Below, one piece after another: positions 17,809-26,956 of a stretch of 64,000 bases of DNA (its first letter is position 1; the number at the start of each line of letters is the position of its first letter). The notes beneath the pieces are model-generated. The model made no database searches, had not been told where the DNA came from, and saw only the letters and a program-made list of their open reading frames with translations. The stretch spans positions 16,583-80,582 of the forward strand of contig NZ_SMOA01000006.1 in assembly GCF_004353985.1 (NCBI RefSeq), read 5' to 3'. Source of the DNA: Paracraurococcus ruber. GTDB lineage: Bacteria > Pseudomonadota > Alphaproteobacteria > Acetobacterales > Acetobacteraceae. A program made the translations under genes and the position numbers.

Positions 17809-18108
17809 GGCCGGGAGAATAGCGTGTGAATCGGGGAGTCATGGGGAAAACCCGCGCGCCCCGCCGCCGGACGGGGGAGAAGGTTGACGAGTCCTTAGCG
17901 GACCGACCGGCGGGAGGAAACCGCGGCGGTCGCGACCCGGAATCCGGGCGACTCCGGCTTATCCCCGTGATTCCACCGAGTCGCCGGCCGCGCCGCCTGT
18001 GGGCCAGCCTGTGGATCGTTCGCGAACCAATTGTCTCCACATCATCCACAGGCCCTAATTCGACTCCCACCTTTCAAGACTCCTGTTTTCTTGCGAGAGA
18101 GTAGGGCG
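17809..18108. other. Putative chromosomal replication origin (oriC)
   Basis: This 300-base gap separates the leftward PPDK regulator from the rightward hemE, the junction known to hold the origin in Caulobacter crescentus and Rickettsia. Relative to TTATCCACA I see four DnaA-box-like 9-mers: TTATCCCCG (17959-17967, 7/9), CGATCCACA on the minus strand (18010-18018, 7/9, like the Caulobacter G-box TGATCCACA), GTCTCCACA (18033-18041, 7/9) and TCATCCACA (18042-18050, 8/9). The right part, 18025-18105, is AT-richer than the window and could be the unwinding element. GTTCGCGAAC at 18018-18027 is a perfect 10-bp palindrome. The location is strongly supported by synteny; exact boundaries are not. Confidence 0.75.
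18033..18050 (+). other. Tandem DnaA-box-like pair
   Basis: GTCTCCACA and TCATCCACA lie head to tail with no gap. Both keep the CCACA core of the DnaA box, and the second differs from TTATCCACA at one position only. Together with the opposite-strand box at 18010-18018 they form the densest DnaA-like cluster I found in the window. Confidence 0.6.
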
Positions 18109-19179
18109 ATGGAGAGCGACATCCCGATGCCCGGCGCGGCCACCCCCCCCAAGCCCATGCTGCGCGCCCTGGCCGGGGAAGCGGTCTGGCCCCCGCCGAT
18201 GTGGCTGATGCGCCAGGCCGGCCGCTACCTGCCCGAGTACCGGGAGGTGCGGGCCCAGGCCGGCGACTTCATCGCCCTCTGCACCAGCCCGGAGCTGGCG
18301 GCCGAGGTCACCATCCAGCCCATCCGCCGCTACGGCATGGATGGCGCCATCCTGTTCTCCGACATCCTGATGGTCCCCTGGGCGCTCGGGCAGCCGCTGC
18401 GCTTCGCCGAGGGCGAGGGGCCGGTGCTGCAGCCGGTGCGCGACGCCGCGGCGATCGGCGCGCTGGATCCCTCGGTCTGCCGGGCCAATGCGGCGCCGAT
18501 CCTGGAGACGGTGCGGCTGGTCCGCGCGGCGCTCGACGCGCATGCGCAGAAGACCACGCTGATCGGCTTCGCCGGCAGCCCCTGGACGGTCGCCTGCTAC
18601 ATGGTGGAAGGCCATGGCAGCCGGGACTGGGCCACGGTGCGGGGCCTGGCCTATGCCGACCCGGCGCTGTTCGGCACGCTGATCCGCACCCTGGTGACGG
18701 CGACCACGGACTACCTGCTCGGCCAGCTCGAGGCCGGGGCCGAGGCGCTGATGCTGTTCGACAGCTGGGCCGGCAGCCTGCCGCCCAGCCAGTTCCGCCG
18801 CTGGGTGATCGAGCCGACCGGGCAGATCGTGCGGAACATCCGCAAGGTGAACACCACGGTGCCGATCATCGGCTTCCCCCGCCTGGCCGGCCCGCTGCTG
18901 GCGGAATACGCGCAGCGCACCGGGGTCCAGGCGCTGGGGGTGGACACCACCATGGACCTGCGCTGGGCGGCACAGGCGGTGGCGCCCAGCCAGGCGCTGC
19001 AGGGCAACCTGGACCCGCAGGCGCTGGTCGCCGGCGGCATGGCGCTGGAGACGGAGGCGCGGAGCATCCTCGGCGCCATGCGCGGCCGGCCCTACATCTT
19101 CAACCTCGGCCATGGGATCGAGAAGGTGACGCCGCCCGAGCATGTCTCGGCCCTGGTGCGGCTGGTGCGCGCCGGATAG
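18109..19179 (+). CDS. hemE: Uroporphyrinogen decarboxylase
   Basis: Removes four carboxylates from uroporphyrinogen III to give coproporphyrinogen III in haem synthesis. The 356-residue product shows both PROSITE-type signatures: PMWLMRQAGRYLPEYREVR near the N-terminus, with the conserved Arg pair that binds propionates, and GFAGSPWTVACYMVEG around residue 153. The catalytic Asp is in LFSDILMVPWALG. The ATG at 18109 is preferred because the upstream frame reads into the origin region. With hemH and hemJ downstream, this segment holds three late haem-pathway genes, interrupted by a chemoreceptor. Confidence 0.97.
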   Translation: MESDIPMPGAATPPKPMLRALAGEAVWPPPMWLMRQAGRYLPEYREVRAQAGDFIALCTSPELAAEVTIQPIRRYGMDGAILFSDILMVPWALGQPLRFAEGEGPVLQPVRDAAAIGALDPSVCRANAAPILETVRLVRAALDAHAQKTTLIGFAGSPWTVACYMVEGHGSRDWATVRGLAYADPALFGTLIRTLVTATTDYLLGQLEAGAEALMLFDSWAGSLPPSQFRRWVIEPTGQIVRNIRKVNTTVPIIGFPRLAGPLLAEYAQRTGVQALGVDTTMDLRWAAQAVAPSQALQGNLDPQALVAGGMALETEARSILGAMRGRPYIFNLGHGIEKVTPPEHVSALVRLVRAG

Positions 19180-19535
19180 GCGGGGCAGGCCGCGCGCCCC
19201 GGCGCGGCGTCGGCTTGGGGCGGCACCGCACCGCCGGACACGGGGGCCGTGCGCGGCCGGCAACACGGCCCGTCGCCCCATCGGCTGCACGGGAAGGCGC
19301 CGCGGGCAATGCCGGCCGGGCCGCCTGCTGGTCTGCATGGCCGTCGTTCCGGGCGCGCCGCCGCCACGCCAATCCGGCGGGAGACATGGCTGCCCGGGCG
19401 TCGGGGCATCGGCACCGGGTCATGGGTCCCGCCAGGGCGGCGAGGCCTGGGCCGCGCCGCACCGGAAACCCCGTCTTCACCGCGGCATGCGATCACCGGT
19501 CCGATTGAACCAAAACGGATACGGCTGGGTCCCGG
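19180..19535. other. 356-bp intergenic region between hemE and the chemoreceptor gene
   Basis: No open frame here looks like a gene; those present are Arg/Pro/Gly-rich and lack start signals. The first part is very G+C-rich with several short inverted repeats but no clear terminator. The last 40 bases are AT-richer and probably hold the chemoreceptor promoter. Confidence 0.45.
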
Positions 19536-21803
19536 ATGACGCTCTTTCCCCGCATGGCCTTGGTGCTTGGCAGCCTGCTCTCGCTCTGCGTGGCAGGCGC
19601 TGTCGGCATGCATGTCCTACTCACCACGGTCGGGACCTCGGCCGCCGACGGGGCGGCGGCGAATGCCCGGCTCGGCGCCATCCGCCAGGCGGAGATCGAC
19701 CTGACCGCCGCCCGCAACCAGATCAACATCTGGCTGCAGCGGGCGAACGACACCAATGCCCGCAATGCCGACGGCTTTTTGGCGGCCATGGCCCGCAGCA
19801 CGGACGAGATGCGCGCCCGGGCCGCCCGCGACCGGGACCTGCTGGATGGGCTCGAGCGGCTGGACCGCGCCCGCCAGGCCTACACCGCCACCTGGGGGGA
19901 GATGCAACGCGCCACCGCCGAGCGGAATGCCGCCGCGCGGCGGATGGATGACAGCGGGCCGCTGCTGGTCGAGGCGGTGACCAGCCTGCCGGCCAGCTTG
20001 CGGCTGGCGACCGAGCACCCGGTCAATGAGGCGCGGATCGCGGTGCTGCGCTTCCGCGCCGCGCCGACACCGGAAGATCGTGCCAGCGCGGCGGCCCGGC
20101 TGCCCGCCATGGCGCAGGCGATCGCCGCCGCGGCGCCCGACAGCCAGGCGCCCCTGGCGCGGGTCTTCGCCACCTGGGCGGACGGGTATGACCGCTACCT
20201 CCGGGCCGCGACCGAGGTGGAGGAATTGCTGGTTCGCTTCCGGACCGAGGGCAATGCGATGAGCGCCATCATGGCGCCCCTGCGGGAACGCGAGGCGGCG
20301 CAGGCCCAGGCGGCGACCGATGCCGCCGCGGCAGGCCTCGCCAAGGCGAAAGGCGATCTGCTGCGGTTCGGCGCCGGCATCGTGCTGCTCGGCATCGGCC
20401 TCGTCTGGTTCGTGCTGCGGACGGTGGTGCGGCCCCTGCTGGGCGTGACCGGGGCGATCCAGGCGGTGGCCGGCGGAAGGCTGGACGCTGCCATCCCGCA
20501 TGCCGGCCGACGGGATGAGATCGGTGATACCGCCCGGGCGCTATCGGTGTTCCGTGAAGCCCTGGCCGAGGCCGAGCGGCTGCGCCTGGCCGAGGCGGAG
20601 CAGCGCACGGCGGCCGATGCGGCGCGCGTGGCCGCCCTGACGGCGATGGCCGAGCGGGTGGAGGTCGAGGCCGGCGCGGCGGTGGATGGCGTGGCCCAGC
20701 AGGCCCAGACCATGGCCGACGATGCCGAGGCGATGGCCGCCTCGGCCGACCTGGTCGCCCGCGACAGCGCCGCCGTCAGCCAGGCCACCGGCGATGCGCA
20801 GCGCGGGGTCGAGGCGGTGGCGGCGGCCACCGAGGAATTGACGGCCTCGATCCGCGAGATCGCCCGGCAGGTCGCCGGCGCGACCGCGGCCACCCGCAAC
20901 GCGACCCAGCTGGGCGCGGAGGGGCGGGACCGCATCGCCACCCTGGTGCGGAACATGGAACGGATCAGCGGCGTCGCCGACAGCATCTCCGGCATCGCGG
21001 CGCAGACCAACCTGCTGGCGCTGAACGCGACGATCGAGGCGGCCCGCGCCGGCGAGGCCGGCAAGGGCTTCGCCGTGGTGGCCGGGGAAGTGAAGGCGCT
21101 GGCCACCCAGACCTCGCGGGCGACCGAAGAGATCGCCCGCGAGGTCGCCGAGGTGTCCGCCGCGACCGAGGCGGCCGTGGCGGTGGTGCGCGACATGGCG
21201 GCGGCCATCGCGGGGGTGGACGGCGCCGCCGCGGCCATCGCGGCGGCCATGGAACAGCAAAGCGCCGCGACGCAGGAGATCTCCCGCGCGGTGGCCGAGA
21301 CCGCGAACTCGACCCAGGAAGCCGCGGCGCGGGTCGGCAGCATGGCGCAGGAGAGCGGCGCGGTGGGGACCCGTGCCAACCATGTCCGGCAGGCAAGCGG
21401 CCTGGCGCGCGACGCTGTGGAGGCGCTGCGGCTGACCATGGTGCGCATCGTCCGGGAAGCGGCGCCCGAGGTGGATAGGCGCGGCGAGGCGCGCATCGCC
21501 CTGTCCCTGCCGGTGATGGTGGATGGCGCCGGGCTGCCGCCGGAGGGCGCGCGGGCGGCGCTGACCGACCTTTCCATGGGCGGCTGCGCCCTGCAGGACG
21601 GGCCAATGCTGCCGCGCGGCAGCCGGGTGACGCTGCGCGGCAGCGGCCCGCTGGCCGGCCTGGCCCTGCCGGCCGAGGTGGCTGGAACACCGCCCGAGGA
21701 GCCGCGGCTGCGCCTGCGCTTCACCGGGCTGGACGCGGCTGCGCGGGCCCGGCTTTCGGCGCTGGTGGAACCCGTGCCCGCCACCCGGCGGGACGCCGCC
21801 TGA
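19536..21803 (+). CDS. Methyl-accepting chemotaxis protein with C-terminal PilZ domain
   Basis: A 755-residue transmembrane receptor. Residues 7-28 form the first membrane helix, about 30-275 a long all-helical periplasmic sensing region (HBM/4-helix-bundle type), and about 278-296 the second membrane helix. HAMP follows at about 298-351 and the coiled-coil signalling domain at about 390-640. Its hairpin tip reads [20 protein letters not shown], the CheA/CheW-binding core. Residues about 646-745 match a PilZ domain ([17 protein letters not shown], then DLSMGGCAL), the c-di-GMP receptor motif RxxxR...DxSxxG. A PilZ tail on an MCP would let c-di-GMP tune taxis. No che genes are nearby. Confidence 0.92.
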   Translation: MTLFPRMALVLGSLLSLCVAGAVGMHVLLTTVGTSAADGAAANARLGAIRQAEIDLTAARNQINIWLQRANDTNARNADGFLAAMARSTDEMRARAARDRDLLDGLERLDRARQAYTATWGEMQRATAERNAAARRMDDSGPLLVEAVTSLPASLRLATEHPVNEARIAVLRFRAAPTPEDRASAAARLPAMAQAIAAAAPDSQAPLARVFATWADGYDRYLRAATEVEELLVRFRTEGNAMSAIMAPLREREAAQAQAATDAAAAGLAKAKGDLLRFGAGIVLLGIGLVWFVLRTVVRPLLGVTGAIQAVAGGRLDAAIPHAGRRDEIGDTARALSVFREALAEAERLRLAEAEQRTAADAARVAALTAMAERVEVEAGAAVDGVAQQAQTMADDAEAMAASADLVARDSAAVSQATGDAQRGVEAVAAATEELTASIREIARQVAGATAATRNATQLGAEGRDRIATLVRNMERISGVADSISGIAAQTNLLALNATIEAARAGEAGKGFAVVAGEVKALATQTSRATEEIAREVAEVSAATEAAVAVVRDMAAAIAGVDGAAAAIAAAMEQQSAATQEISRAVAETANSTQEAAARVGSMAQESGAVGTRANHVRQASGLARDAVEALRLTMVRIVREAAPEVDRRGEARIALSLPVMVDGAGLPPEGARAALTDLSMGGCALQDGPMLPRGSRVTLRGSGPLAGLALPAEVAGTPPEEPRLRLRFTGLDAAARARLSALVEPVPATRRDAA

Positions 21804-21853
21804 GTAGTGCGCGACGCGCCGCCGGCACGGCGGCCTTGACCTGGGGGGCTGGC

Positions 21854-23005
21854 ATGTCATCTGCATTCGCCATGGATCAGACCGCGCCCGCCGGCCCGCC
21901 CGACGAGACCATGGACCGTCCGGGCGCGCCGCGCCCGCGGGTCGCCATCGTGCTGTTCAACCTGGGCGGGCCGGACAAGCCGGAGAGCGTGCGCCCCTTC
22001 CTCGAGAACCTCTTCCTCGACCCCGCCATCCTGCGGGTGCCGGGCTGGGTGCGGCCCTGGCTGGGCCGGCTGATCGCCCGCCGCCGCACCAAGGCGGCGT
22101 CGGAGAACTACGCGATCCTCGGCGGCCGCTCCCCGCTGCTGGAACTGACCGAGGAGCAGGGCCGCACGCTGGATGCGATGCTGGCCGGGGAAGCGGTGGA
22201 ATACCGCAGCTTCGTCGCCATGCGGTACTGGCACCCGATGAGCGACGCGGCCGCCCGCGCGGTGGCGGCCTGGGGGGCGGAGGAGGTGCTGCTGCTGCCG
22301 CTCTATCCGCAATTCTCCACCACCACCACGGGCAGCAGCCTGGCCGCCTGGGAGGCCGCCGCGCGCAAGGCAGGGCTGGACGTGCCGACGGCGACGCTGT
22401 GCTGCTACCATTCCGATCCGGGCTTCGCCGCGGCCACGGCGGCGCTGGTGCGCGGGGCCTGGGACAAGGCACGGGCGGAATTGCCGCCGGAGGTGCCGCT
22501 GCGGATCCTGTTCTCCGCGCACGGCCTGCCCGAAAGCATCGTCAAGGCCGGCGACCCCTACCAGTGGCAGGTCGAGCGCAGCGTCGCCGCGGTGGTGGAA
22601 CGGCTTGGCATGGACGGGCTGGACCACGTGACCTGCTACCAGTCCCGGGTGACCCCGCAGAAATGGATCGGCCCCAGCACGGAGGACGAGCTGGAGCGGG
22701 CGGCGCACGACAAGGTGGCGGTGCTGGTCTGCCCGATCGCCTTCGTGTCCGAGCATTCCGAGACGCTGGTGGAGCTGGACGTCGAGTACCGGGAGGAGGC
22801 GGAGCGGCTGGGCGTGCCCGGCTATTTCCGCGTCCCCGCCCAGAACAGCGACCCTGGCTTCATCCAGGCCCTGCGCGACCTGGTGCTGGCCGCCCGCGGC
22901 GGCGGCCGCGCCCTGTGCAGCTATGCCGGCGCGCGGCAATGCCCGAAGGCCTTCGGCGACTGCCCGCATGCGAAGGCCCGCACCCGGGTCTCCGCGCTGG
23001 CCTGA
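21854..23005 (+). CDS. hemH: Ferrochelatase
   Basis: Inserts Fe(II) into protoporphyrin IX, the last step of the classic haem pathway, at the inner face of the membrane. The 383-residue product has the signature ILFSAHGLPESI with catalytic H223, and AFVSEHSETLVELD with E300 and the metal-path acidic residues. The C-terminus carries C355, C363 and C370 (CSYAGA, RQCPKAFGDCP). With C183/C184 these could ligate the [2Fe-2S] cluster known for Caulobacter and mycobacterial ferrochelatases; that is inference. The ATG at 21854 follows a GGGGGG ribosome site. The next gene starts 67 bases after its stop. Confidence 0.96.
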   Translation: MSSAFAMDQTAPAGPPDETMDRPGAPRPRVAIVLFNLGGPDKPESVRPFLENLFLDPAILRVPGWVRPWLGRLIARRRTKAASENYAILGGRSPLLELTEEQGRTLDAMLAGEAVEYRSFVAMRYWHPMSDAAARAVAAWGAEEVLLLPLYPQFSTTTTGSSLAAWEAAARKAGLDVPTATLCCYHSDPGFAAATAALVRGAWDKARAELPPEVPLRILFSAHGLPESIVKAGDPYQWQVERSVAAVVERLGMDGLDHVTCYQSRVTPQKWIGPSTEDELERAAHDKVAVLVCPIAFVSEHSETLVELDVEYREEAERLGVPGYFRVPAQNSDPGFIQALRDLVLAARGGGRALCSYAGARQCPKAFGDCPHAKARTRVSALA

Positions 23006-23072
23006 GCCGCCCCGGCAAGGGCGGGCATCCCCCCGATTGCGCTTCCCGGTGAAAACCGGCACTCCGCCGCGC

Positions 23073-23744
23073 ATGACCCGTACCCGCCGCCCCGCCGCCG
23101 TGCTGTTCGACTGCGACGGCGTCCTCGCCGACAGCGAGGGGCTGGTGAACCGCATCGTCGCCGAGGACCTGACCATGCGCGGCTGGCGGCTCACCGCCGA
23201 GCAGGCGCGGGAGGAGTTCCTTGGCCTGGCGGCGCCCGACATGCTGCCGATGATAGAGGCGCGGGTCGGCCCGCTGCCGGCGCGCTGGATGCACGACCTG
23301 TCCCGCCGCATCGCCGCCGCCATGACCGCCGAGCTGGAGCCGGTGCCGGGCGCTGCCATGGCGCTGCGGGCGGTGGCGGCAGCCGGGCTGCCGGTGGCGG
23401 TCGCGTCCAACTCCGCCCGGGCGGAGCTGCTGGCCAAGCTGGACCGGCTGGGCTTCGCCGACATCTTCGGCGACCGGGTGCTGTGCTACGAGGACGTGCC
23501 GGCGCCGAAGCCGGCGCCCGACATGTACCGCGCCGCCGCAGCGGCCTGCGGCGTGCCGGCCGAAGCCTGCGTGGTGGTGGAGGACAGCCTGATCGGCTGC
23601 CGCGCCGGCATCGCCGCCGGCTGCCGCGTGCTGGGCCTGACGCGGGAGACGGATGCTGCTGTGCTGGCGGCGGTGGGCGCCGAGCCCTTCGCGCGGATGG
23701 AGGACCTGCCCCTTCTGCTGGGGCTGACGGAGACCCTGGCGTGA
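23073..23744 (+). CDS. HAD superfamily phosphatase, beta-phosphoglucomutase-like
   Basis: A 223-residue HAD enzyme. Motif I LFDCDGVLADSEG carries the nucleophile and acid/base Asp. VAVASNSARAEL gives motif II, APKPAPDMY motif III (Lys), and VVVEDSLIGCRAGIAAG motif IV. A helical cap occupies roughly residues 20-85. This set resembles YieH/GPH-like sugar-phosphate phosphatases. It lies inside the hem cluster and its TGA overlaps the GTG start of hemJ as GTGA (23741-23744), so it is translationally coupled to it. A direct haem role is not suggested by its family. Confidence 0.92.
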   Translation: MTRTRRPAAVLFDCDGVLADSEGLVNRIVAEDLTMRGWRLTAEQAREEFLGLAAPDMLPMIEARVGPLPARWMHDLSRRIAAAMTAELEPVPGAAMALRAVAAAGLPVAVASNSARAELLAKLDRLGFADIFGDRVLCYEDVPAPKPAPDMYRAAAAACGVPAEACVVVEDSLIGCRAGIAAGCRVLGLTRETDAAVLAAVGAEPFARMEDLPLLLGLTETLA

Positions 23745-24193
23745 CGCTGGACTTCCTCGCCCCCGCCTACCCTTGGGTGAAGGCGCTGCACCTGATCGCC
23801 GTCATCGCCTGGATGGCCGGGCTGCTGTACCTGCCGCGGCTCTTCGTGAACCACTACCGCGTGCCGGCCGGCGGGCCGGAAAGCACGCTGCTGGACGGGA
23901 TGGAGCGGCGGCTGATCCGCGCCATCATGAACCCGGCGATGATCGCGGTCTGGCTGCTGGGGATCACGCTGGTGCTGACGCCGGGCGTGGTGGACTGGCG
24001 GGCCGGCTGGTGGCACGTGAAGCTTGTTTCCGTCATCGGCATGACCGGCTTCCATCATCACCTCAGCGTCAACCGCAAGGCGATGGCCCGGGGCGAAAGG
24101 CCACGCAGCGAAACCTACTGGCGGGCAATGAACGAGGTGCCGACGCTGCTGATGATCGGCATCGTCATCATGGTCATCGTCAAGCCGTTCTGA
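23741..24193 (+). CDS. hemJ: Protoporphyrinogen IX oxidase, HemJ type
   Basis: A 150-residue four-helix membrane protein that oxidises protoporphyrinogen IX to protoporphyrin IX in bacteria lacking HemG/HemY. Landmarks are WVKALHLIAVIAWMAGLLYLPRLFVNH at the N-terminus, with the conserved haem-ligand-type His, the GWWHVKL segment with conserved His and Lys, GFHHHLSVNRKAM, and the C-terminal EVPTLLMIGIVIMVIVKPF. The start is a GTG overlapping the upstream TGA by the GTGA arrangement. Together with hemE and hemH it supplies the last steps to haem b. It is followed after about 300 bases by rho, a linkage common in alphaproteobacteria. Confidence 0.95.
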   Translation: MTLDFLAPAYPWVKALHLIAVIAWMAGLLYLPRLFVNHYRVPAGGPESTLLDGMERRLIRAIMNPAMIAVWLLGITLVLTPGVVDWRAGWWHVKLVSVIGMTGFHHHLSVNRKAMARGERPRSETYWRAMNEVPTLLMIGIVIMVIVKPF

Positions 24194-24490
24194 TCGGCCG
24201 GGCGGGCGGGACCGGCCTTGATCTTGCCATTTTCGGTTGCCATCTCTCTGGTTGACGGGCCGCGGGGCGATCCCTAGGTTCGCGTCGCTCCCTTCGGGGT
24301 GGTCAAGGCCTTTGCGCCGCGCCGCCCCTCTCCCTCCTCTCCTCGGGACTTCGCCGGCCAACGGCCCCAGCCCATCGCGGGCTGCGTTCATGGCCAAGGC
24401 GAACCGGCCGGGGCCATCGCGCGGGTTCTCCGCACCGCCGCCGGCCTACTGGGAAGGGTTCCGCTTCCCCGCATTCGGACGCACAGCGCC
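24194..24490. other. Leader region upstream of rho
   Basis: 297 bases lie between hemJ and the rho ATG. Short frames overlap here, but none has a convincing start or product. rho is autoregulated through its leader in E. coli; whether this leader has a similar role cannot be read from the sequence. C-rich, G-poor pyrimidine stretches such as the segment around 24325-24346 could serve as Rho loading sites. Confidence 0.35.
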
Positions 24491-25765
24491 ATGCATCTCT
24501 CAGAACTCAAGGCCAAAAGCCCCGCCGACCTCCTCTCCTTCGCCGAGGAGTTGCAGGTCGAGAACGCGTCGTCCCTGCGAAAGCAGGACATGATGTTCGC
24601 GATCCTGAAACAACTGGCGGACAACGACCAGGCGATCTACGGCGAAGGCACGCTGGAGATCCTGCCGGACGGCTTCGGCTTCCTGCGCAGCCCGCAGGCG
24701 AATTTCCTGCCCGGGCCGGACGATATCTACATCTCCCCCGCCCAGGTGCGGCGCTTCGGCCTGCGCACCGGCGACACGGTGGAAGGCCAGATCCGCGCGC
24801 CGAAGGATGGCGAGCGCTACTTCGCGCTGCTGAAGGTCAACGCCATCAATTTCGAGCCGCCGGAGGCGCTGCGCCACCGGATCAACTTCGACAACCTCAC
24901 GCCTCTCTATCCGACGCGCCGGCTGAAGATGGAGAACGAGAGCATCGAGTCGGTGGCGAAGGGTCCCACCAAGGACTACACGCACCGCGTCATCGACCTG
25001 ATCGCGCCGATCGGCATGGGCCAGCGGGCGCTGATCGTGGCGCCGCCGCGCACCGGCAAGACGGTGATGCTGCAGAACATCGCCAAGTCCATCACGGCGA
25101 ACCACCCCGACGTCTTCCTGATGGTGCTGCTGATCGACGAGCGGCCGGAGGAAGTGACCGACATGGCCCGCACCGTGCGGGGCGAGGTGGTGGCCAGCAC
25201 CTTCGACGAGCCGGCGACGCGCCACGTCCAAGTGACGGAGATGGTGCTGGAGAAGGCCAAGCGCCTGGTCGAGCACAAGCGCGACGTGGTCATCCTGCTG
25301 GATTCCATCACCCGCCTGGGCCGCGCCTACAACTCGGTCGTCCCCTCCTCGGGCAAGGTGCTGACCGGCGGCGTGGACGCCAATGCGTTGCAGCGGCCGA
25401 AGCGTTTCTTCGGCGCGGCCCGCAACATCGAGGAAGGCGGGTCGCTGACCATCATCGCCACCGCGCTGATCGACACCGGGTCGCGCATGGACGAGGTGAT
25501 CTTCGAGGAGTTCAAGGGTACCGGCAATTCGGAGCTCATCCTCGACCGCAAGCTGTCCGACAAGCGCACCTTCCCGGCGATCGACATCACCAAGTCCGGC
25601 ACCCGCAAGGAGGAGCTGCTGGTGGACCGCGCCACCCTGACCAAGATGTGGGTGCTGCGGCGCATCCTGAACCCGATGGGCACTCAGGATTCGATGGAGT
25701 TCCTGCTGGACAAGCTGAAGTACAGCAAGACCAACAACGACTTCTTCGAGGCGATGAATACCTGA
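24491..25765 (+). CDS. rho: Transcription termination factor Rho
   Basis: A 424-residue hexameric RNA-dependent ATPase that releases transcripts. The N-terminal helical part ([21 protein letters not shown]) precedes the cold-shock-like RNA-binding domain with [22 protein letters not shown]. The ATPase core has the Walker A motif APPRTGKT near residue 185, Walker [17 protein letters not shown], the Q-loop region [23 protein letters not shown] and the R-loop [17 protein letters not shown]. Length and all motifs are normal, with no long insertion as in some actinobacterial Rho. The ATG at 24491 gives the canonical N-terminus; in-frame codons upstream do not resemble Rho. Confidence 0.98.
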   Translation: MHLSELKAKSPADLLSFAEELQVENASSLRKQDMMFAILKQLADNDQAIYGEGTLEILPDGFGFLRSPQANFLPGPDDIYISPAQVRRFGLRTGDTVEGQIRAPKDGERYFALLKVNAINFEPPEALRHRINFDNLTPLYPTRRLKMENESIESVAKGPTKDYTHRVIDLIAPIGMGQRALIVAPPRTGKTVMLQNIAKSITANHPDVFLMVLLIDERPEEVTDMARTVRGEVVASTFDEPATRHVQVTEMVLEKAKRLVEHKRDVVILLDSITRLGRAYNSVVPSSGKVLTGGVDANALQRPKRFFGAARNIEEGGSLTIIATALIDTGSRMDEVIFEEFKGTGNSELILDRKLSDKRTFPAIDITKSGTRKEELLVDRATLTKMWVLRRILNPMGTQDSMEFLLDKLKYSKTNNDFFEAMNT

Positions 25766-25810
25766 CGGCGGCGATGCCTGGCGGCGCTGGCCGCCAGGGT
25801 CCGGGCCTGC

Positions 25811-26896
25811 TCAGGACGGCAGGTCGCGCGACGCAAGGTCCCGAAGGCGCCCCCGCTCGTCGGCGTCCAGGCCGACCGCGCCGGCGCAGGCCGGGTCCAG
25901 CAACCGGAGCGCCAGCAGCGCCGACCGGCCGTCCAGGTGGCGTGCCTCGCCGGCGGGCAGCGTCATCTGCCGCAGCAGCGCCCGCGCGGCATGCGGCGCC
26001 CCATCGGGCAGGCAACCCAGCACTGCAAGCCCTTCGGCAACAGCGAGCGGGGATGGTGGCGGCCTGGGCAGCACCGGCCGGGTCGCCCGCATGCCCCAGT
26101 CCACCCGGCCCAGGCGCTCCGCGGCGGCGTCGCGCGCCTGGCCCCTCGGCACCACGGACAAGGCACGCCCCCGCCAGTCGATCCATGCCTGCAACTGGAC
26201 GCAGCCGCGTCCCTGGGTCGTGAAGGTCTCGCAGGGTGGCCGGTCGTCGAGGTCAAGGCGCTCGGCCTGCACTCCCTCCAACTCGGTATCCTGCAGGCGA
26301 AGGCCGATGACCAGGGCGTCCTCCAGCCAAGCGAAGCGCAGCACCGCCCGCTGCAGCACGGCCCCTTGCATCTGCGTCCGCCGCAGGAGGGTCGCCGACA
26401 GGTCCACCCCCTTCAGGTCCGCGCCCTGCATCTGGGCATCGGCCAGCGACGCGGCGCGCAGCACGGCGCCTTCCAGTGTCGCCCCCTGGAACTGCGCCCG
26501 GTCCAGGATGGCGCCGTGCAGCCGCGCGCCCCGCAGGGAGGCCGCCTGCATCTGGGCGTCGGCCAGCGAGGCGCTTGCCAGGACCGCCCCGTCCAGCGAA
26601 GCGGCCTGCATCTGCGCCCCGTCCAGCCGCGCCCGCGTGAGGTCCGCCCCGTCGAGATGCGCCGATTGGAGCTGGGCACCCGCCAGCACCGCCCCTTCGA
26701 GCACGGCACAGGGGGCGGGCATCGCGGCGCCGACACAACCGAGCCTGGCCCCGCGCAGCACGGCACCATCCAGCCGGGCACCGCGGAGATTGGCGCCGTC
26801 GAAGCTGGCCTGATCCAGCCTTGCCCCCGTCAGGGAGGCACCCTCCAGCCGGCTGCCCGCGAGATCGGCCTTGCGCAGGTCCACCCGGTCCAGCAC
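25811..26896 (-). CDS. Pentapeptide-repeat protein, probably the C-terminal part of a split gene
   Basis: About 361 residues if the GTG at 26896 is used. Residues 1-205 are pentapeptide repeats of the A(D/N)Lxx type (for example DLRKADLAGSRLEGASLTGA), which fold into a right-handed quadrilateral beta-helix. A segment containing ASLADAQMQ occurs twice, about 45 residues apart. The last 150 residues are a non-repeat helical region. Repeats continue upstream of the GTG (LRGRDLRAAV) in the same frame, back to the TAG at 26957-26959 that ends the membrane gene. The two reading frames are therefore one frame broken by a single amber codon. If translated alone, this part would be a soluble beta-helix without its membrane anchor. 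Confidence 0.85.
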   Translation of the reverse strand: MLDRVDLRKADLAGSRLEGASLTGARLDQASFDGANLRGARLDGAVLRGARLGCVGAAMPAPCAVLEGAVLAGAQLQSAHLDGADLTRARLDGAQMQAASLDGAVLASASLADAQMQAASLRGARLHGAILDRAQFQGATLEGAVLRAASLADAQMQGADLKGVDLSATLLRRTQMQGAVLQRAVLRFAWLEDALVIGLRLQDTELEGVQAERLDLDDRPPCETFTTQGRGCVQLQAWIDWRGRALSVVPRGQARDAAAERLGRVDWGMRATRPVLPRPPPSPLAVAEGLAVLGCLPDGAPHAARALLRQMTLPAGEARHLDGRSALLALRLLDPACAGAVGLDADERGRLRDLASRDLPS

Positions 26897-26956
26897 CGCC
26901 GCGCGCAGATCCCGCCCGCGCAGGACGCGCGTGCGCGACAGGCTTGCCAGCGGCGC

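Noticed and set aside
24237..24593. Possible leader peptide overlapping the rho start
   Set aside because: The frame reads Pro/Ser/Arg-rich, lacks a ribosome site, and runs out of frame through the rho 5' end.
26400..26860. Short repeated DNA words every 15 or 30 bases, at first sight a tandem-repeat or CRISPR-like array
   Set aside because: They are codons of pentapeptide repeats; spacing is a multiple of 15 bases, in frame, with no unique spacers.
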